Below the pieces are notes generated by a model. That model had not been told where the DNA came from, ran no database searches, and worked only from the letters and a program-made list of their open reading frames with translations. Positions 9,262-18,493 of a stretch of 64,000 nucleotides of DNA are shown here, piece by piece. The first letter of the stretch is position 1, and each line of letters begins with the position of its first letter. This stretch comes from Pseudomonas taiwanensis (GTDB lineage Bacteria; Pseudomonadota; Gammaproteobacteria; Pseudomonadales; Pseudomonadaceae). The stretch covers positions 62,001 through 126,000 of the forward strand of contig NZ_QJRF01000069.1 of NCBI RefSeq assembly GCF_013393345.1, in the 5' to 3' direction. Both the position numbers and the translations under genes were made by a program.

Positions 9262-10446
9262 TCAGTCCGGGCGAGTGCCCAGGCCCATGGCCTGGCGGGC
9301 GAACCAGCGCTTGGCCGGCGGCAGCAGGTCGAGGCCGAGCAGGCCCAGGTTGCGTCCGGCGGTCAGCAGCGGTTCGGCGTTGGAGAAGAGGCGGGTCACC
9401 TGGTCGGAGAAACCCACCGTGAGGTTCTGGTCCAGGCGTTGGCGCTGGACGTAGTTCTGCAGGGTGACCAGATCGCCGAGGGGCTTGTCGCTGGCCAGCA
9501 ATGCCTCGGCCAGTGCCTGGGCGTCGCGCAGGGACAGGTTGTAACCCTGGCCGGCGATGGGGTGGAGGCTGTGGGCAGCGTTGCCCAGCACCACCAGGCT
9601 GGAGCGCACCTGTTCCTCGGCTTCGACCAGTTCCAGCGGATAAAGGTGCCGCGCACCGACCTGCTGGAAGGCCCCGAGGCGGTAGCCGAAGGCCTCCTGC
9701 AGCTCGTCGAGGAAGCGTCGTTCATCCAGCCGGGCGAGGCGCTCGGCATCATCCCCCGGGCGGCTCCAGATCAGCGCACAGCGATTTTCCGGCAGCGGCA
9801 ACAAGGCCATCGGGCCATCGTCGGTGAAGCGTTCGAACGCCTGGCCGCGATGGGCCTCCAGCGGACTGACGTTGGCGATCAGTGCCGTCTGCCGATACGG
9901 GGTGCGACGCACGCCGATGCCCAGTTGCTCGCGCAGACCGGAGCGCCCACCATCGGCGAGCACCGCGAGGTCGCAATCGATCTGGGTCTCGTCATTCAGG
10001 GTCAGGCGGTATCCACCTTCCAGCGCCTGCATGCCGGCCACTTCGGCCGGGCAATGCCAGGTCACCACCTCCTCGTCCAGCGCCTGCCAGAGACATTGGC
10101 CGAGCCACGCGTTCTCGACCACATAGCCCAGGGCCGGCACGCCCTCTTCGAGGGCGGCGAGGCGCGCGGCGCCGAAACGTCCGCGATCGGAAACGTGGAT
10201 CTGCAGGATGGGCTCGGCACGCTGCGCGATGGTCTGCCAGAGGCCATGGCGCTCGTAGATCTGCCGGCTGCCGAAGGACAGCGCGGAAGAACGCGCGTCG
10301 TAGCTGGGCTGGAAGCCGCTGCCGGGGGCGAAGGGTTCGATCAGGACGATCTTCCATCCCCGCGCCCTGGCACCGTCCTGCAGCGCCAGGGCGAGACTGG
10401 CGCCGACCAGGCCGCCGCCAATGATCGCAACGTGGCAGTGATGCAT
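9262..10446 (-). CDS. ubiH: 2-octaprenyl-6-methoxyphenol hydroxylase
   Basis: FAD-dependent ubiquinone ring hydroxylase, 394 residues, paralogous to the downstream ubiI. It shows IIGGGLVGASLALAL at residues 8-22, the VLADGGRSGLREQ motif mid-protein and GNAAHSLHPIAGQGYNLSLRDA near residue 280. The ATG follows the pepP stop by one base, so translation is probably coupled. Two paralogous hydroxylases in tandem next to pepP is the usual arrangement in Pseudomonas. Confidence 0.94.
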   Translation of the reverse strand: MHHCHVAIIGGGLVGASLALALQDGARARGWKIVLIEPFAPGSGFQPSYDARSSALSFGSRQIYERHGLWQTIAQRAEPILQIHVSDRGRFGAARLAALEEGVPALGYVVENAWLGQCLWQALDEEVVTWHCPAEVAGMQALEGGYRLTLNDETQIDCDLAVLADGGRSGLREQLGIGVRRTPYRQTALIANVSPLEAHRGQAFERFTDDGPMALLPLPENRCALIWSRPGDDAERLARLDERRFLDELQEAFGYRLGAFQQVGARHLYPLELVEAEEQVRSSLVVLGNAAHSLHPIAGQGYNLSLRDAQALAEALLASDKPLGDLVTLQNYVQRQRLDQNLTVGFSDQVTRLFSNAEPLLTAGRNLGLLGLDLLPPAKRWFARQAMGLGTRPD

Positions 10447-10447
10447 G

Positions 10448-11782
10448 TCAGGCGGCCTGGCTGCGCGCAGCGGCCATCAGCGCCTCGATTTCGTCCACGG
10501 ACTTGGGCACGCCACCGGTGAGGATTTCGCAGCCGGTCTTCGTCACCACCACGTCATCCTCGATCCGCACGCCAATGCCGCGCCACTTCTTCGGCACGTC
10601 CTGGTTGTCGGCGCCGATGTAGATGCCGGGTTCGACGGTCATCGCCATGCCGGGTTCCAGCACGCGCCACTCGCCACCGACCTTGTATTCGCCGACGTCG
10701 TGCACGTCCATGCCCAGCCAGTGGCCGGCACGGTGCATGTAGAAAGCCTTGTAGGCTTCGGCGGCAATCAGCTCGTCGACATCGCCCTTGAGCAGGCCCA
10801 GCTCCACCAGTCCGGCGGTAATGACCTGCACGGTGGCTTCATGGGCCGCGTTCCAGTGCTTGCCTGGGGCAATTTCAAGGAAGGCGGCTTCCTGGGATTT
10901 CAGCACCAGCTCGTAGATGGCCTTCTGCTCGGGGCTGAAGCGGCCACTGACCGGGAAGGTGCGGGTGATGTCGCTGGCATAGCAATCGAGCTCGCAAGCG
11001 GCGTCGATCAGCACCAGGTCGCCGTCCTTCAACGGGGCGTCGTTCTCGCGGTAGTGCAGGATGCAGGCGTTCTTGCCGGCGGCGACGATGGAACCGTAGG
11101 CCGGCATTTTCGCGCCGCCCTTGCGGAACTCATACTCCAGCTCGGCTTCCAGGTGGTACTCGTACAGACCTGCACGGGAGGCCTGCATGGCACGCACGTG
11201 GGCACGGGCGGAGACCTCGGCAGCCTCACGCATGACCTTCACTTCCGCCGCCGACTTGTACAGCCGCATGTCGTGCAGCAGATGATCGAGCGCGACGAAT
11301 TCCTTGGGCGGTTGGGCGCCCTGGCGGGCCTTGGAGCGGATGGTGTTGACCCACTCCATCAGGTGCTGGTCGAACTCGGTGTTGGTGCCGATGGAGTAGT
11401 AGACGCGACTGCGTCCTTCGATCAGGCCAGGCAGGATGTCGTCGATGTCGCCGATGGGGAACGCGTCGTCGGCACCGAAATCCCGGAGGGCGCCGTCCTG
11501 GCCGGCACGCAGGCCGTCCCAGAGTTCACGCTCCGGATCGCGCTCGCGGCAGAACAGCACGTACTCGCCGTGCTCGCGACCGGGGATCAGCACCAGCACC
11601 GCTTCCGGCTCGGGGAAACCACTGAGGTACTGGAAGTCGCTGTCCTGGCGATAGACGTGCTCGACGTCGCGGTTGCGGATATGCACGGGCGCGGCGGGGA
11701 GGATGGCGATGCTGTTGGCTTCCATCTGCGCCATCAGCGCCTTGCGGCGGCGGGCGTATTCAGCCTTGGGGATACGGGTCAT
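10448..11782 (-). CDS. pepP: Xaa-Pro aminopeptidase P
   Basis: Metallopeptidase of family M24 that removes N-terminal residues preceding proline. 444 residues: an AMP_N domain first, then the pita-bread catalytic domain. Metal ligands are recognisable as two aspartates in LIDAACELDCYASDITRTF, a histidine in HRAGHWLGMDVHD, and glutamates in MTVEPGIYIG and IRIEDDVVV. The ATG at 11782 has GGAG upstream; the longer open frame to 12064 runs antisense-free into the upstream gene and has no similarity. It heads the co-directional pepP-ubiH-ubiI genes, after the YgfB-family gene. Confidence 0.96.
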   Translation of the reverse strand: MTRIPKAEYARRRKALMAQMEANSIAILPAAPVHIRNRDVEHVYRQDSDFQYLSGFPEPEAVLVLIPGREHGEYVLFCRERDPERELWDGLRAGQDGALRDFGADDAFPIGDIDDILPGLIEGRSRVYYSIGTNTEFDQHLMEWVNTIRSKARQGAQPPKEFVALDHLLHDMRLYKSAAEVKVMREAAEVSARAHVRAMQASRAGLYEYHLEAELEYEFRKGGAKMPAYGSIVAAGKNACILHYRENDAPLKDGDLVLIDAACELDCYASDITRTFPVSGRFSPEQKAIYELVLKSQEAAFLEIAPGKHWNAAHEATVQVITAGLVELGLLKGDVDELIAAEAYKAFYMHRAGHWLGMDVHDVGEYKVGGEWRVLEPGMAMTVEPGIYIGADNQDVPKKWRGIGVRIEDDVVVTKTGCEILTGGVPKSVDEIEALMAAARSQAA

Positions 11783-11820
11783 GCGCGCTCCTTCAGGGCG
11801 GGCGGCGCCCGCCACTCGGG

Positions 11821-12375
11821 TCAATGCAACGAGGGTTTGGCAGCCGGCGCGGCGGGCTTGGCGCACTCGGCGAAGAGCAGCAGGGGCGCGACGCGCAGAT
11901 ACTCCATCACCTCCATATAGTCGCTTTCGCCGTCGTCGGAATCTTCCAGTGCGCTCTGCACCTGGGCGATCGACGCGAGGTCCTGGAGCACTTCGACGGC
12001 TTCGCCGGACAGCGCACCTTCGCGAGCGGTCAAGCCGAAACCACCGAGGAAGCCCTGGCACCACTGGCCAAGGGCGGTGGCACGCTCGGCCAGCGGCGCG
12101 TCGTCGCTGGGCAGCAGGAGGACCACGGCCATTTCCGTGCCGGTCAGTTCACTCTTGACCATTTCCTGCAGGCCGATCAGGGCCTGGCGCAGGTTGTCCT
12201 GCGGGGCACTACCGAGCAGTTCGGCGGCATCTTCGAGCCAGGGCTCCGGCTCGAAACCGGCGCCGGCGCAGCTACGACCCAGCAGCATGCCGTGCAATTC
12301 AGCGGGGGAAACCGGCTGGCCAGTGGAGGCGAGAAGCGCGGCGAAAGCGTTGTAAGGAGAATTCGAACTGGACAT
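11821..12375 (-). CDS. UPF0149 (YgfB/YecA) family protein
   Basis: 184-residue soluble protein of the UPF0149 family. The family signature is seen as [19 protein letters not shown] near residue 22, [11 protein letters not shown] in the middle and [19 protein letters not shown] near the end. The role of most members is undefined; YgfB of Pseudomonas has been linked to antibiotic-resistance regulation, which may or may not be this protein. ATG at 12375; the upstream ribosome-binding site is weak. It precedes pepP by 38 bases and is divergent from the zapA unit. Confidence 0.88.
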   Translation of the reverse strand: MSSSNSPYNAFAALLASTGQPVSPAELHGMLLGRSCAGAGFEPEPWLEDAAELLGSAPQDNLRQALIGLQEMVKSELTGTEMAVVLLLPSDDAPLAERATALGQWCQGFLGGFGLTAREGALSGEAVEVLQDLASIAQVQSALEDSDDGESDYMEVMEYLRVAPLLLFAECAKPAAPAAKPSLH

Positions 12376-12581
12376 ATGGGTGGCTAGGCGCCAGAGGGCG
12401 CAATCACTAGAATGACGGCCTCGTATCCTAGCAGCCTGGCGCGGCGAAGGCAGCATTGGCCACCCGTCGACCGGGCCCTATCTACGGGCATGCGACAATT
12501 CGCACCGTCGCCTGCGGGGTTTGACCCTTCCCCGTGTCAGTCCTATATAGTCCCGGTCACTCCTCACCAAGTAGACAGCCC

Positions 12582-12791
12582 ATGGAAGACGCCGAACTGC
12601 ATGCACTGACAGCCAAGCTGGAACTGCTGATCCAGCGTGTCGAGCAGCTCAAGGCCCAGAACCGGCTCCTGCTTGCCAGCGAGAAGGCCTGGCGTGAAGA
12701 ACGCGCTCATCTGATCGAAAAGAACGAAATGGCCCGGCTCAAGGTCGAAGCGATGATTTCGCGCCTGAAAGCCCTGGAGCAGGATTCATGA
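12582..12791 (+). CDS. TIGR02449 family coiled-coil protein (ZapB-like)
   Basis: 69-residue protein, almost entirely one predicted coiled coil: the leucine-rich run LTAKLELLIQRVEQLKAQNRLL has hydrophobic residues at heptad positions. It matches the TIGR02449 family found directly upstream of zapA in gammaproteobacteria. By size, coiled coil and position it may act in the Z-ring with ZapA, as ZapB does, but that is inference. Its stop overlaps the zapA start by four bases (ATGA), so the two are translationally coupled. Confidence 0.88.
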   Translation: MEDAELHALTAKLELLIQRVEQLKAQNRLLLASEKAWREERAHLIEKNEMARLKVEAMISRLKALEQDS

Positions 12792-13102
12792 CCCAGTCCA
12801 ACACCGTCACCGTCCAAATCCTCGATAAGGAATACTGCATCGCCTGTCCCGCGGACGAGCGCGCCAACCTGGAAAGCGCTGCCCGCTACCTCGACGGGAA
12901 GATGCGCGAGATACGTTCCAGCGGCAAAGTCATCGGTGCCGACCGCATCGCCGTAATGGCGGCGCTGAACATCACCCATGACCTGCTGCACAAGCAGCAG
13001 CGCCTGGACCAGGAAGCCACGTCCACGCGCGAGCGGGTCCGTGACCTGCTTGAGCGCGTCGACCACGCCCTGGCCGCCGACCCCGACGCCCAGCAGGCCT
13101 GA
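12788..13102 (+). CDS. zapA: Cell division protein ZapA
   Basis: Z-ring-associated protein that bundles FtsZ filaments. 104 residues with the ZapA N-terminal fold (VTVQILDKEYCIACPADER) and the central AALNITHDLL helix that begins the coiled coil. Starts on an ATGA overlap with the preceding coiled-coil gene. 6S RNA and fau follow on the same strand, the conserved zapA-ssrS-fau order. Confidence 0.96.
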   Translation: MTQSNTVTVQILDKEYCIACPADERANLESAARYLDGKMREIRSSGKVIGADRIAVMAALNITHDLLHKQQRLDQEATSTRERVRDLLERVDHALAADPDAQQA

Positions 13103-13192
13103 GCATCGTCCGGCTGCGACCAAGTGACGCTTTCTGGCGTTTTTTGACGCGGCCAGACCGACGCATTGCAGTTTCCTGAACGGTTCTTGGGG

Positions 13193-13198
13193 TATACT
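13193..13198 (+). promoter_or_regulatory. -10 hexamer for 6S RNA
   Basis: TATACT lies six to seven bases before the expected 5' end of 6S RNA. A convincing -35 at the right spacing was not seen; TTGCAG at 13166-13171 is 21 bases away, too far for a normal sigma-70 promoter. Confidence 0.55.
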
Positions 13199-13203
13199 CG
13201 CCG

Positions 13204-13386
13204 CCAGCTCCCTGGTGTGTTGGCCAGTCGGTGATGTCCCTGAGCCGATAAATGCAACCACGGGGGTTGCAAGTTGAGGCCGGTGTGCATGTCCGCCTGA
13301 CGGAAAGCCTTAACGCCTCCTGCAGCCTCCACCTTGAACTTTCGGGTTCAAGGGCTAACCCGACAGCGGCACGACCGGGGAGTCTA
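13204..13386 (+). ncRNA. ssrS: 6S RNA
   Basis: 6S RNA binds sigma-70 RNA polymerase holoenzyme and mimics an open promoter. The call rests on position between zapA and fau and on recognisable sequence. AGCTCCCTGG near the 5' end can pair with the GGGGAGTCT 3' end to make the closing stem. An internal GAACTTTCGGGTTC hairpin and the CTTTCGGGTTCAAGGGCTA stretch typical of pseudomonad 6S RNA lie at about 13334-13355. Length is about 180 bases, as expected. Ends are approximate. fau begins about ten bases after the 3' end, so the RNA is probably processed from a transcript that also carries fau. Confidence 0.88.
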
Positions 13387-13394
13387 TTTTCTTC

Positions 13395-13991
13395 ATGATC
13401 TGCGCCGGTTCCCATTCCCGCCAGAGCTTGCGCCGCCTGCTCCGCCAGGCCCGCCGCGCACTTACCCCCCTCCAGCAGAAGCACGCCGCCAAGGCCCTGT
13501 ACCGCCAGCTCGCGCAGGACCCGCTGTTCCGCCGCGCCCGGCACGTTGCCCTCTATTTGCCCACCAATGGCGAAATCGATCCGCGCCCGCTGCTGCGTGA
13601 AGCCCAGCGCCGGGGCAAACGCGCCTACCTGCCCGTCCTCAACGCCTGGCCCAGGGAGAAAATGGTGTTCCAGCGCCTGCTGCCGGGCGAACGGCTGCAG
13701 AAGAATCGCTTCCGCATCCTCGAACCGCGCGCCAATCAGGCGCAACAGCGCAAGGTCTGGGCACTGGATCTGGTCATGATGCCGCTGGTGGGCTTCGATG
13801 AAGCAGGTGGACGCCTGGGAATGGGTGGCGGCTTCTACGACCGCAGCCTGGCCTATCTGGCGCGGCGTCGCCAATGGCGCAAACCGACCCTGCTGGGCCT
13901 GGCGCATGAGTGCCAGAAGGTGGACAGGCTGGAGCTCGCCAGTTGGGACGTGGCCCTGCAGGCGACGGTTACAGACAAGGGCTGGTACTGA
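13395..13991 (+). CDS. fau: 5-formyltetrahydrofolate cyclo-ligase
   Basis: ATP-dependent enzyme (also called YgfA) that converts 5-formyl-THF to 5,10-methenyl-THF. 198 residues. The N-terminal basic helix LRRLLRQARRAL and the signature LGMGGGFYDRSLAYLARR near residue 140 identify the family. Immediately downstream of 6S RNA, as in many proteobacteria, where the shared transcript links folate metabolism to stationary-phase control. Confidence 0.94.
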   Translation: MICAGSHSRQSLRRLLRQARRALTPLQQKHAAKALYRQLAQDPLFRRARHVALYLPTNGEIDPRPLLREAQRRGKRAYLPVLNAWPREKMVFQRLLPGERLQKNRFRILEPRANQAQQRKVWALDLVMMPLVGFDEAGGRLGMGGGFYDRSLAYLARRRQWRKPTLLGLAHECQKVDRLELASWDVALQATVTDKGWY

Positions 13992-14040
13992 GAAGACTGA
14001 CGGCGGCACCGCGATCCTTGCGATGCCGGTCAAATAGGAA

Positions 14041-14175
14041 TCAGGGCTGTTGGGTCAGATTGACGGGTGCGTTGCTTTGGCGTTCCCACAGGCTTTGCGT
14101 GTAACCGGTGGTAACGACACCCAGGCCAAAAATAATGACCAATACCCAGAGGATGTCTGGCTTTTTGCGTTTCAT
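14041..14175 (-). CDS. Small single-pass membrane protein, 44 residues
   Basis: Short open frame with a very strong ribosome-binding site, GGGGGAGG, placed before the ATG at 14175. The product begins MKRKKPDILW and continues with one hydrophobic segment, VLVIIFGLGVVTTGY, then a polar tail ending NLTQQP. The positively charged N-terminus followed by a hydrophobic stretch fits an N-in, single-span inner-membrane protein. I recall similar short proteins in Pseudomonas genomes but do not know a function. It converges on fau and is divergent from the EVE-domain gene. Confidence 0.75.
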   Translation of the reverse strand: MKRKKPDILWVLVIIFGLGVVTTGYTQSLWERQSNAPVNLTQQP

Positions 14176-14379
14176 TGATTGCCTCCCCCTTGCAGGCAAA
14201 CTTCGCGCGATGACCGATGGCGAGTTGTTGTTTTGATTGGACCGAACGGCCGCAGCAGCTTAAGGCGCGGCATTCTCCGGCAACGTGAGCGAACACGCAA
14301 TTTATGACGCCAACCGGCCGTCGGCCGGTCGTGAAGCCCGGATGCCCCAATTAAGGACGAACGTACAGGAGCAAAGTTC

Positions 14380-14829
<450 letters not shown>

Positions 14830-14879
14830 GTCGGGCATGGCCCTGTGCTATGAGGGAGGGAATCTCCCGGGGCGCCCCC

Positions 14880-16724
14880 ATGCCGCACTCTAATCCCGCC
14901 TGGCTGGTCCGAACGACACTCGCGCTGCTGTTCCTGGCGCTGTGCGGAACCAGCCTGCTGCTCTGGAAGCAGCTGGAGGATGCACATCACGAGCGCATTC
15001 GCGAGCGCGTCGGCTATCAGGCGCGCGCCCTGGCCGCCGAGCTGGAAAACAACCTGATCGACGAGGTCGAAGGTTTACGGCGCATTGCCATGCTGTGGAA
15101 TCACCAGGGCCGGCTGCCGCGAGACGAGTGGAACCTGGAAGTCACTTTCGCCCTGGACCACTTCCCTGGCTACCAGTCGATCCAGTGGATGGGCGAAGAC
15201 CTGCGCATGCGCTGGGTCATGCCGGAACAAGGCAACGAAGCAGCCATTGGCTTCCGCCTGACGCGCATTCATCCCAACTTCAACCTCGCCATGCAGGCCA
15301 AGGCCACTGGCGAGGCGCAGCTGTCCAACAGCTTCGCCCTGGTCCAGGGCGGACGTGGCGTCATCCTCTACACTCCGCTGTTCCTCGACAATGAGCAGGG
15401 TGACCGCACCTTCGATGGTTTCCTCCAGGGCGTATTCCGCGTCGAATCCCTGATGGATGCGCTGCTCGGCAACCTCGATAATCGCGACTTCAGCGTCCAG
15501 TTGCTGGAGTCCGGCCAATCCATCTACCTGCAGGAGCAACCGCAAAGCCTGGCCGACCTTAGCCAGCGTGTACCGCTGCACCTGCTCAACAACAGCAACT
15601 TCGCCCTGCAACTTTCCCCCACCGAAAAACTGGTGGAGCAGCTCAGCTCGCCGCTGCCCCAGGTGGTCCTTGGTGCTGGCCTGCTTACCAGCCTGTTGCT
15701 GGTCGCCGCCCTTGCCCTGGCCTTGGAGAACGCGCGCCGCGCCAGCGCCCTGCAGAGCGGCTATCGGCGCCTGAACGAAGAAGTCAGCCAGCGCGAGCAC
15801 GCCGAGCAGGACCTGCGCGAGAGCCGCGAGCGCCTGCAGCTGGCGCTCGACCTGACCGACTCCAGCCAGGATGGCCTGTTCATCTTCGACCTCGCCACTC
15901 GCGAGATCCTGCACATGAACCGAGCCACCCATGCGAGCCTCGGCTACAGCGCCGAGGCCTTTCGCCAACTGCTGAAGGAAGACCCGGAACAACTCCTGCC
16001 TGGCTTTCACACCTGGCTGGAACTGGTGCGCCAGGCTCGCCGGGATGGCAACTCGGGGATTTTCCAGCGCGAGATGCGCCGCGCCGACGACAGCCTCCAG
16101 GCGGCGGAAATCAGTGCACAGCTGGTTAGCCAGAATGGCCGCGACTATCTGATCGGCGTTTCGCGCGACAATCGCGAGCGACTGGAACTGGAGGCGCGCC
16201 TGCAGCGGCTATCCCAACTGGATGGCCTGACCGGCCTGTACAACCGGCGCTATTTCGACCGGCAGCTGAACGGCGAGTGGCGCCGCCTGCGTCGCCTTGG
16301 TGCGCCACTGGCGTTGCTGATGCTGGATGTGGATCACTTCAAGGCGTTCAATGACCAGTTCGGTCACCAAGCCGGCGACGACGCCCTGCGCCGGGTGGCC
16401 CAGACGCTTCAGCAGAGCCTGCAGCGTGAAGGTGACGTGGCCTGCCGCTATGGCGGAGAGGAGTTCGCCATCATCCTCGCCAACACGGCCGAGGACGGTG
16501 CACAACATGTCGCTGAACGGGTGATGGCGCTTGTCGCGGAACTGCAGATCGAGCACCCGGCAAGCCCCGAAGGGCGGCTGACGCTGAGCATTGGCATCGC
16601 CGTTTCCGACCCGGCCCGCGAAGAGCAGCCCGACAGCCTGGTATCACGCAGCGACGCCGCGCTCTACCGGGCCAAGCACGAAGGGCGCAACCGCACCTGC
16701 CTGTGGGAGAAAGGTCAGGGCTGA
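14880..16724 (+). CDS. Membrane-bound diguanylate cyclase with PAS domain
   Basis: 614 residues. A transmembrane helix at about 8-27, a periplasmic sensor region to about 255, a second helix at about 258-280, then a coiled coil, a PAS domain from about 313 and a GGDEF domain from about 443. The active site reads GGEEF (about 525-529), competent for c-di-GMP synthesis. An inhibitory RxxD site (REGD) precedes it by five residues, so feedback inhibition is expected. Start chosen at ATG 14880, where the membrane anchor begins; the open frame further upstream lies in the EVE gene. The signal sensed is unknown. Confidence 0.93.
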   Translation: MPHSNPAWLVRTTLALLFLALCGTSLLLWKQLEDAHHERIRERVGYQARALAAELENNLIDEVEGLRRIAMLWNHQGRLPRDEWNLEVTFALDHFPGYQSIQWMGEDLRMRWVMPEQGNEAAIGFRLTRIHPNFNLAMQAKATGEAQLSNSFALVQGGRGVILYTPLFLDNEQGDRTFDGFLQGVFRVESLMDALLGNLDNRDFSVQLLESGQSIYLQEQPQSLADLSQRVPLHLLNNSNFALQLSPTEKLVEQLSSPLPQVVLGAGLLTSLLLVAALALALENARRASALQSGYRRLNEEVSQREHAEQDLRESRERLQLALDLTDSSQDGLFIFDLATREILHMNRATHASLGYSAEAFRQLLKEDPEQLLPGFHTWLELVRQARRDGNSGIFQREMRRADDSLQAAEISAQLVSQNGRDYLIGVSRDNRERLELEARLQRLSQLDGLTGLYNRRYFDRQLNGEWRRLRRLGAPLALLMLDVDHFKAFNDQFGHQAGDDALRRVAQTLQQSLQREGDVACRYGGEEFAIILANTAEDGAQHVAERVMALVAELQIEHPASPEGRLTLSIGIAVSDPAREEQPDSLVSRSDAALYRAKHEGRNRTCLWEKGQG

Positions 16725-17128
16725 ATGATCAGGTTGTTGAACAGCAGGTCGTCCACCAGTGGCTCGCCTTCCTCGCCATTCAACACCTGCTGCACCTGCT
16801 TGAGGGCTTCCTGACGGAGCTTTTCCTTCGAGTCGGACGAAGCCAGGCTCTCGTCGGTCTGCTGGGAGAACAACATCACCAGCTGGTTGCGGATCAGGGG
16901 CTCGTGGCGGGTGACCTTGTCCTGCGCCTCGGGTCCGCTGACCCGCAGGGAAACATCGGCCTTGTAGTACTTCAGCCGAGGACCCGGGCCATAGTTGCCG
17001 ACCAGAGAAGGCACCAGATCGATATAGGCAACCTTGGGCGCCTCACCTTCCTTGGGCTCTTCTTCCTCGTTGGCCATCGCCAGCAGCGGAAGGGTCAGGG
17101 CCAGCAGCAATGCAGTCAGTCTTTTCAC
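16715..17128 (-). CDS. FliL-like flagellar basal body-associated protein
   Basis: 137 residues with a cleavable-looking signal peptide (MKRLTALLLALTLPLLAMA) and a FliL-type C-terminal domain: YIDLVPSLVGNYG..., then EPLIRNQLVMLFSQQ and a terminal LLFNNLIIQP. It is a paralogue outside any flagellar operon, and it has a signal peptide where classical FliL has a membrane anchor. The last ten bases overlap the end of the convergent diguanylate cyclase gene. A link between c-di-GMP and motility is suggestive from position only. Confidence 0.82.
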   Translation of the reverse strand: MKRLTALLLALTLPLLAMANEEEEPKEGEAPKVAYIDLVPSLVGNYGPGPRLKYYKADVSLRVSGPEAQDKVTRHEPLIRNQLVMLFSQQTDESLASSDSKEKLRQEALKQVQQVLNGEEGEPLVDDLLFNNLIIQP

Positions 17129-17304
17129 CAGGGGTCATCCTCAGCACGAATGGCGCCTAGCATAGCCACAGCCGCGGCAAGCCCCAAGACCTCCGTTTAT
17201 GCAGGCCTATCAGGCGCGGCCATGCTGATTGACCGCCCTGCCCCCCAACCTACACTGCAAGGCCACATGCCCGGGGCCCGAGCCCCAAGCCAAGGAGCTC
17301 CGCG

Positions 17305-18282
17305 ATGAAAGCCGTCCTGTGCAAAGCCTTCGGTCCCGCCGATACCCTGGTGCTGGAGGAAGTCGCCAGCCCCGAGCCCAAGAAGAATGAAATCCTGATC
17401 GACGTCCATGCGGCGGCGGTCAACTTCCCCGACACCCTGATCATCGAAGGCAAGTACCAGTTCAAGCCGCCCTTCCCCTTCTCTCCGGGTGGCGAAGCCG
17501 CTGGCGTGGTCGCGGCGGTGGGCGAGAAGGTCAGCCATCTCAAGCCGGGTGATCGTGTGATGGCGCTGACCGGCTGGGGCAGCTTCGCCGAGCAGGTGGC
17601 CGTGCCGTCCTACAACGTGATGCCGATTCCCAAGGGCATCGACTTCAACTCCGCCGCCGCTTTCGGCATGACCTACGGCACGTCGATGCATGCCCTCAAG
17701 CAACGCGCCAACCTGCAACCCGGCGAAACCCTGCTGGTGCTGGGTGCATCCGGTGGTGTCGGCCTGGCGGCGGTGGAAATCGGCAAGGCGATGGGTGCGC
17801 GAGTGATCGCTGCGGCCAGCAGTGCGGAAAAACTCGAAGTGGCCAAGGCCGCCGGCGCCGATGCGCTGATCAACTACAGCGAGGAAAGCCTCAAGGATCG
17901 CGTCAAGGAGCTGACCGGAGGCCAGGGCGCCGACGTGATCTACGATCCGGTGGGTGGCGACCTGTTCGATGCTGCCGTACGCTCGATCAACTGGAACGGC
18001 CGCCTGCTGGTGGTGGGATTCGCCAGCGGCCGCATTCCCGAGCTGCCGGTGAACCTGGCCCTGCTCAAGGGCGCCTCGGTGGTGGGCGTGTTCTGGGGCT
18101 CCTTCGCCCAGCGCCAGCCCCAGGACAACCTGGCCAACTTCCAGCAGCTGTTCGCCTGGTATGCCGAGGGCAAGCTCAAGCCGCTGGTGTCCCAGACGTT
18201 CCCCCTGGAACGCGCAAGCGATGCGATCAATGCACTGGCGACGCGTCAGGCGGTCGGCAAGGTGGTGGTCGAAGTACGCTGA
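17305..18282 (+). CDS. NADPH:quinone oxidoreductase family protein
   Basis: 325-residue medium-chain dehydrogenase/reductase of the quinone oxidoreductase branch. GroES-like N-terminal half (MKAVLCKAFG, AAAVNFPDTLIIEGKY, FPFSPGGEAAGVV), then a Rossmann fold with VLGASGGVGLAAVEIGKAMGA near residue 145. The structural and catalytic zinc cysteines of alcohol dehydrogenases are not seen, so zinc is not expected. The natural substrate cannot be named from sequence. AAGGAG precedes the ATG. Divergent from the FliL-like gene. Confidence 0.9.
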   Translation: MKAVLCKAFGPADTLVLEEVASPEPKKNEILIDVHAAAVNFPDTLIIEGKYQFKPPFPFSPGGEAAGVVAAVGEKVSHLKPGDRVMALTGWGSFAEQVAVPSYNVMPIPKGIDFNSAAAFGMTYGTSMHALKQRANLQPGETLLVLGASGGVGLAAVEIGKAMGARVIAAASSAEKLEVAKAAGADALINYSEESLKDRVKELTGGQGADVIYDPVGGDLFDAAVRSINWNGRLLVVGFASGRIPELPVNLALLKGASVVGVFWGSFAQRQPQDNLANFQQLFAWYAEGKLKPLVSQTFPLERASDAINALATRQAVGKVVVEVR

Positions 18283-18361
18283 TTGCCGCCAGCGAAACAA
18301 AAAAGGCCGCCCTCAGGGCGTAATGCTGTTCAGTTAGCCCCGCCAACGAGGTGTCGCTGTT

Positions 18362-18434
18362 GCTGTAGGAGCGAGCTTGCTCGCGAAGCTTTCCGGGATA
18401 TCGCCCATTCGCCAGCAAGCTGGCTCCTACAGCG
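18362..18434. repeat. REP doublet nested in the MITE-like element
   Basis: GCTGTAGGAGCGAGCTTGCTCGCGAA and, inverted, TTCGCCAGCAAGCTGGCTCCTACAGC, the same pair of palindromes as at 318-483. The outer arms pair with each other, so the whole doublet can fold as one long hairpin. Its place inside the inverted-repeat element means either the element carried it or the REP inserted later. Confidence 0.85.
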
Positions 18435-18453
18435 TTTCCCCGCTGCAGAAACC

Positions 18454-18493
18454 AAGAACGCCGCTCACCCGGTGAGGGATTAGCGGCGTTCTT
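18454..18493. terminator. Hairpin inside the MITE-like element
   Basis: AAGAACGCCGCT and AGCGGCGTTCTT form a perfect 12-bp stem around a loop that is itself partly palindromic (TCACCCGGTGA). It has A/T-rich ends and lies between convergent genes, so it may have taken over the terminator role from the hairpin split by the element. Confidence 0.5.

Noticed and set aside
10445-11920. 491-codon open frame antisense to pepP
   Set aside because: Shadow of pepP; composition is histidine/glutamine/valine-rich as expected from reverse-strand reading and no motif is present.
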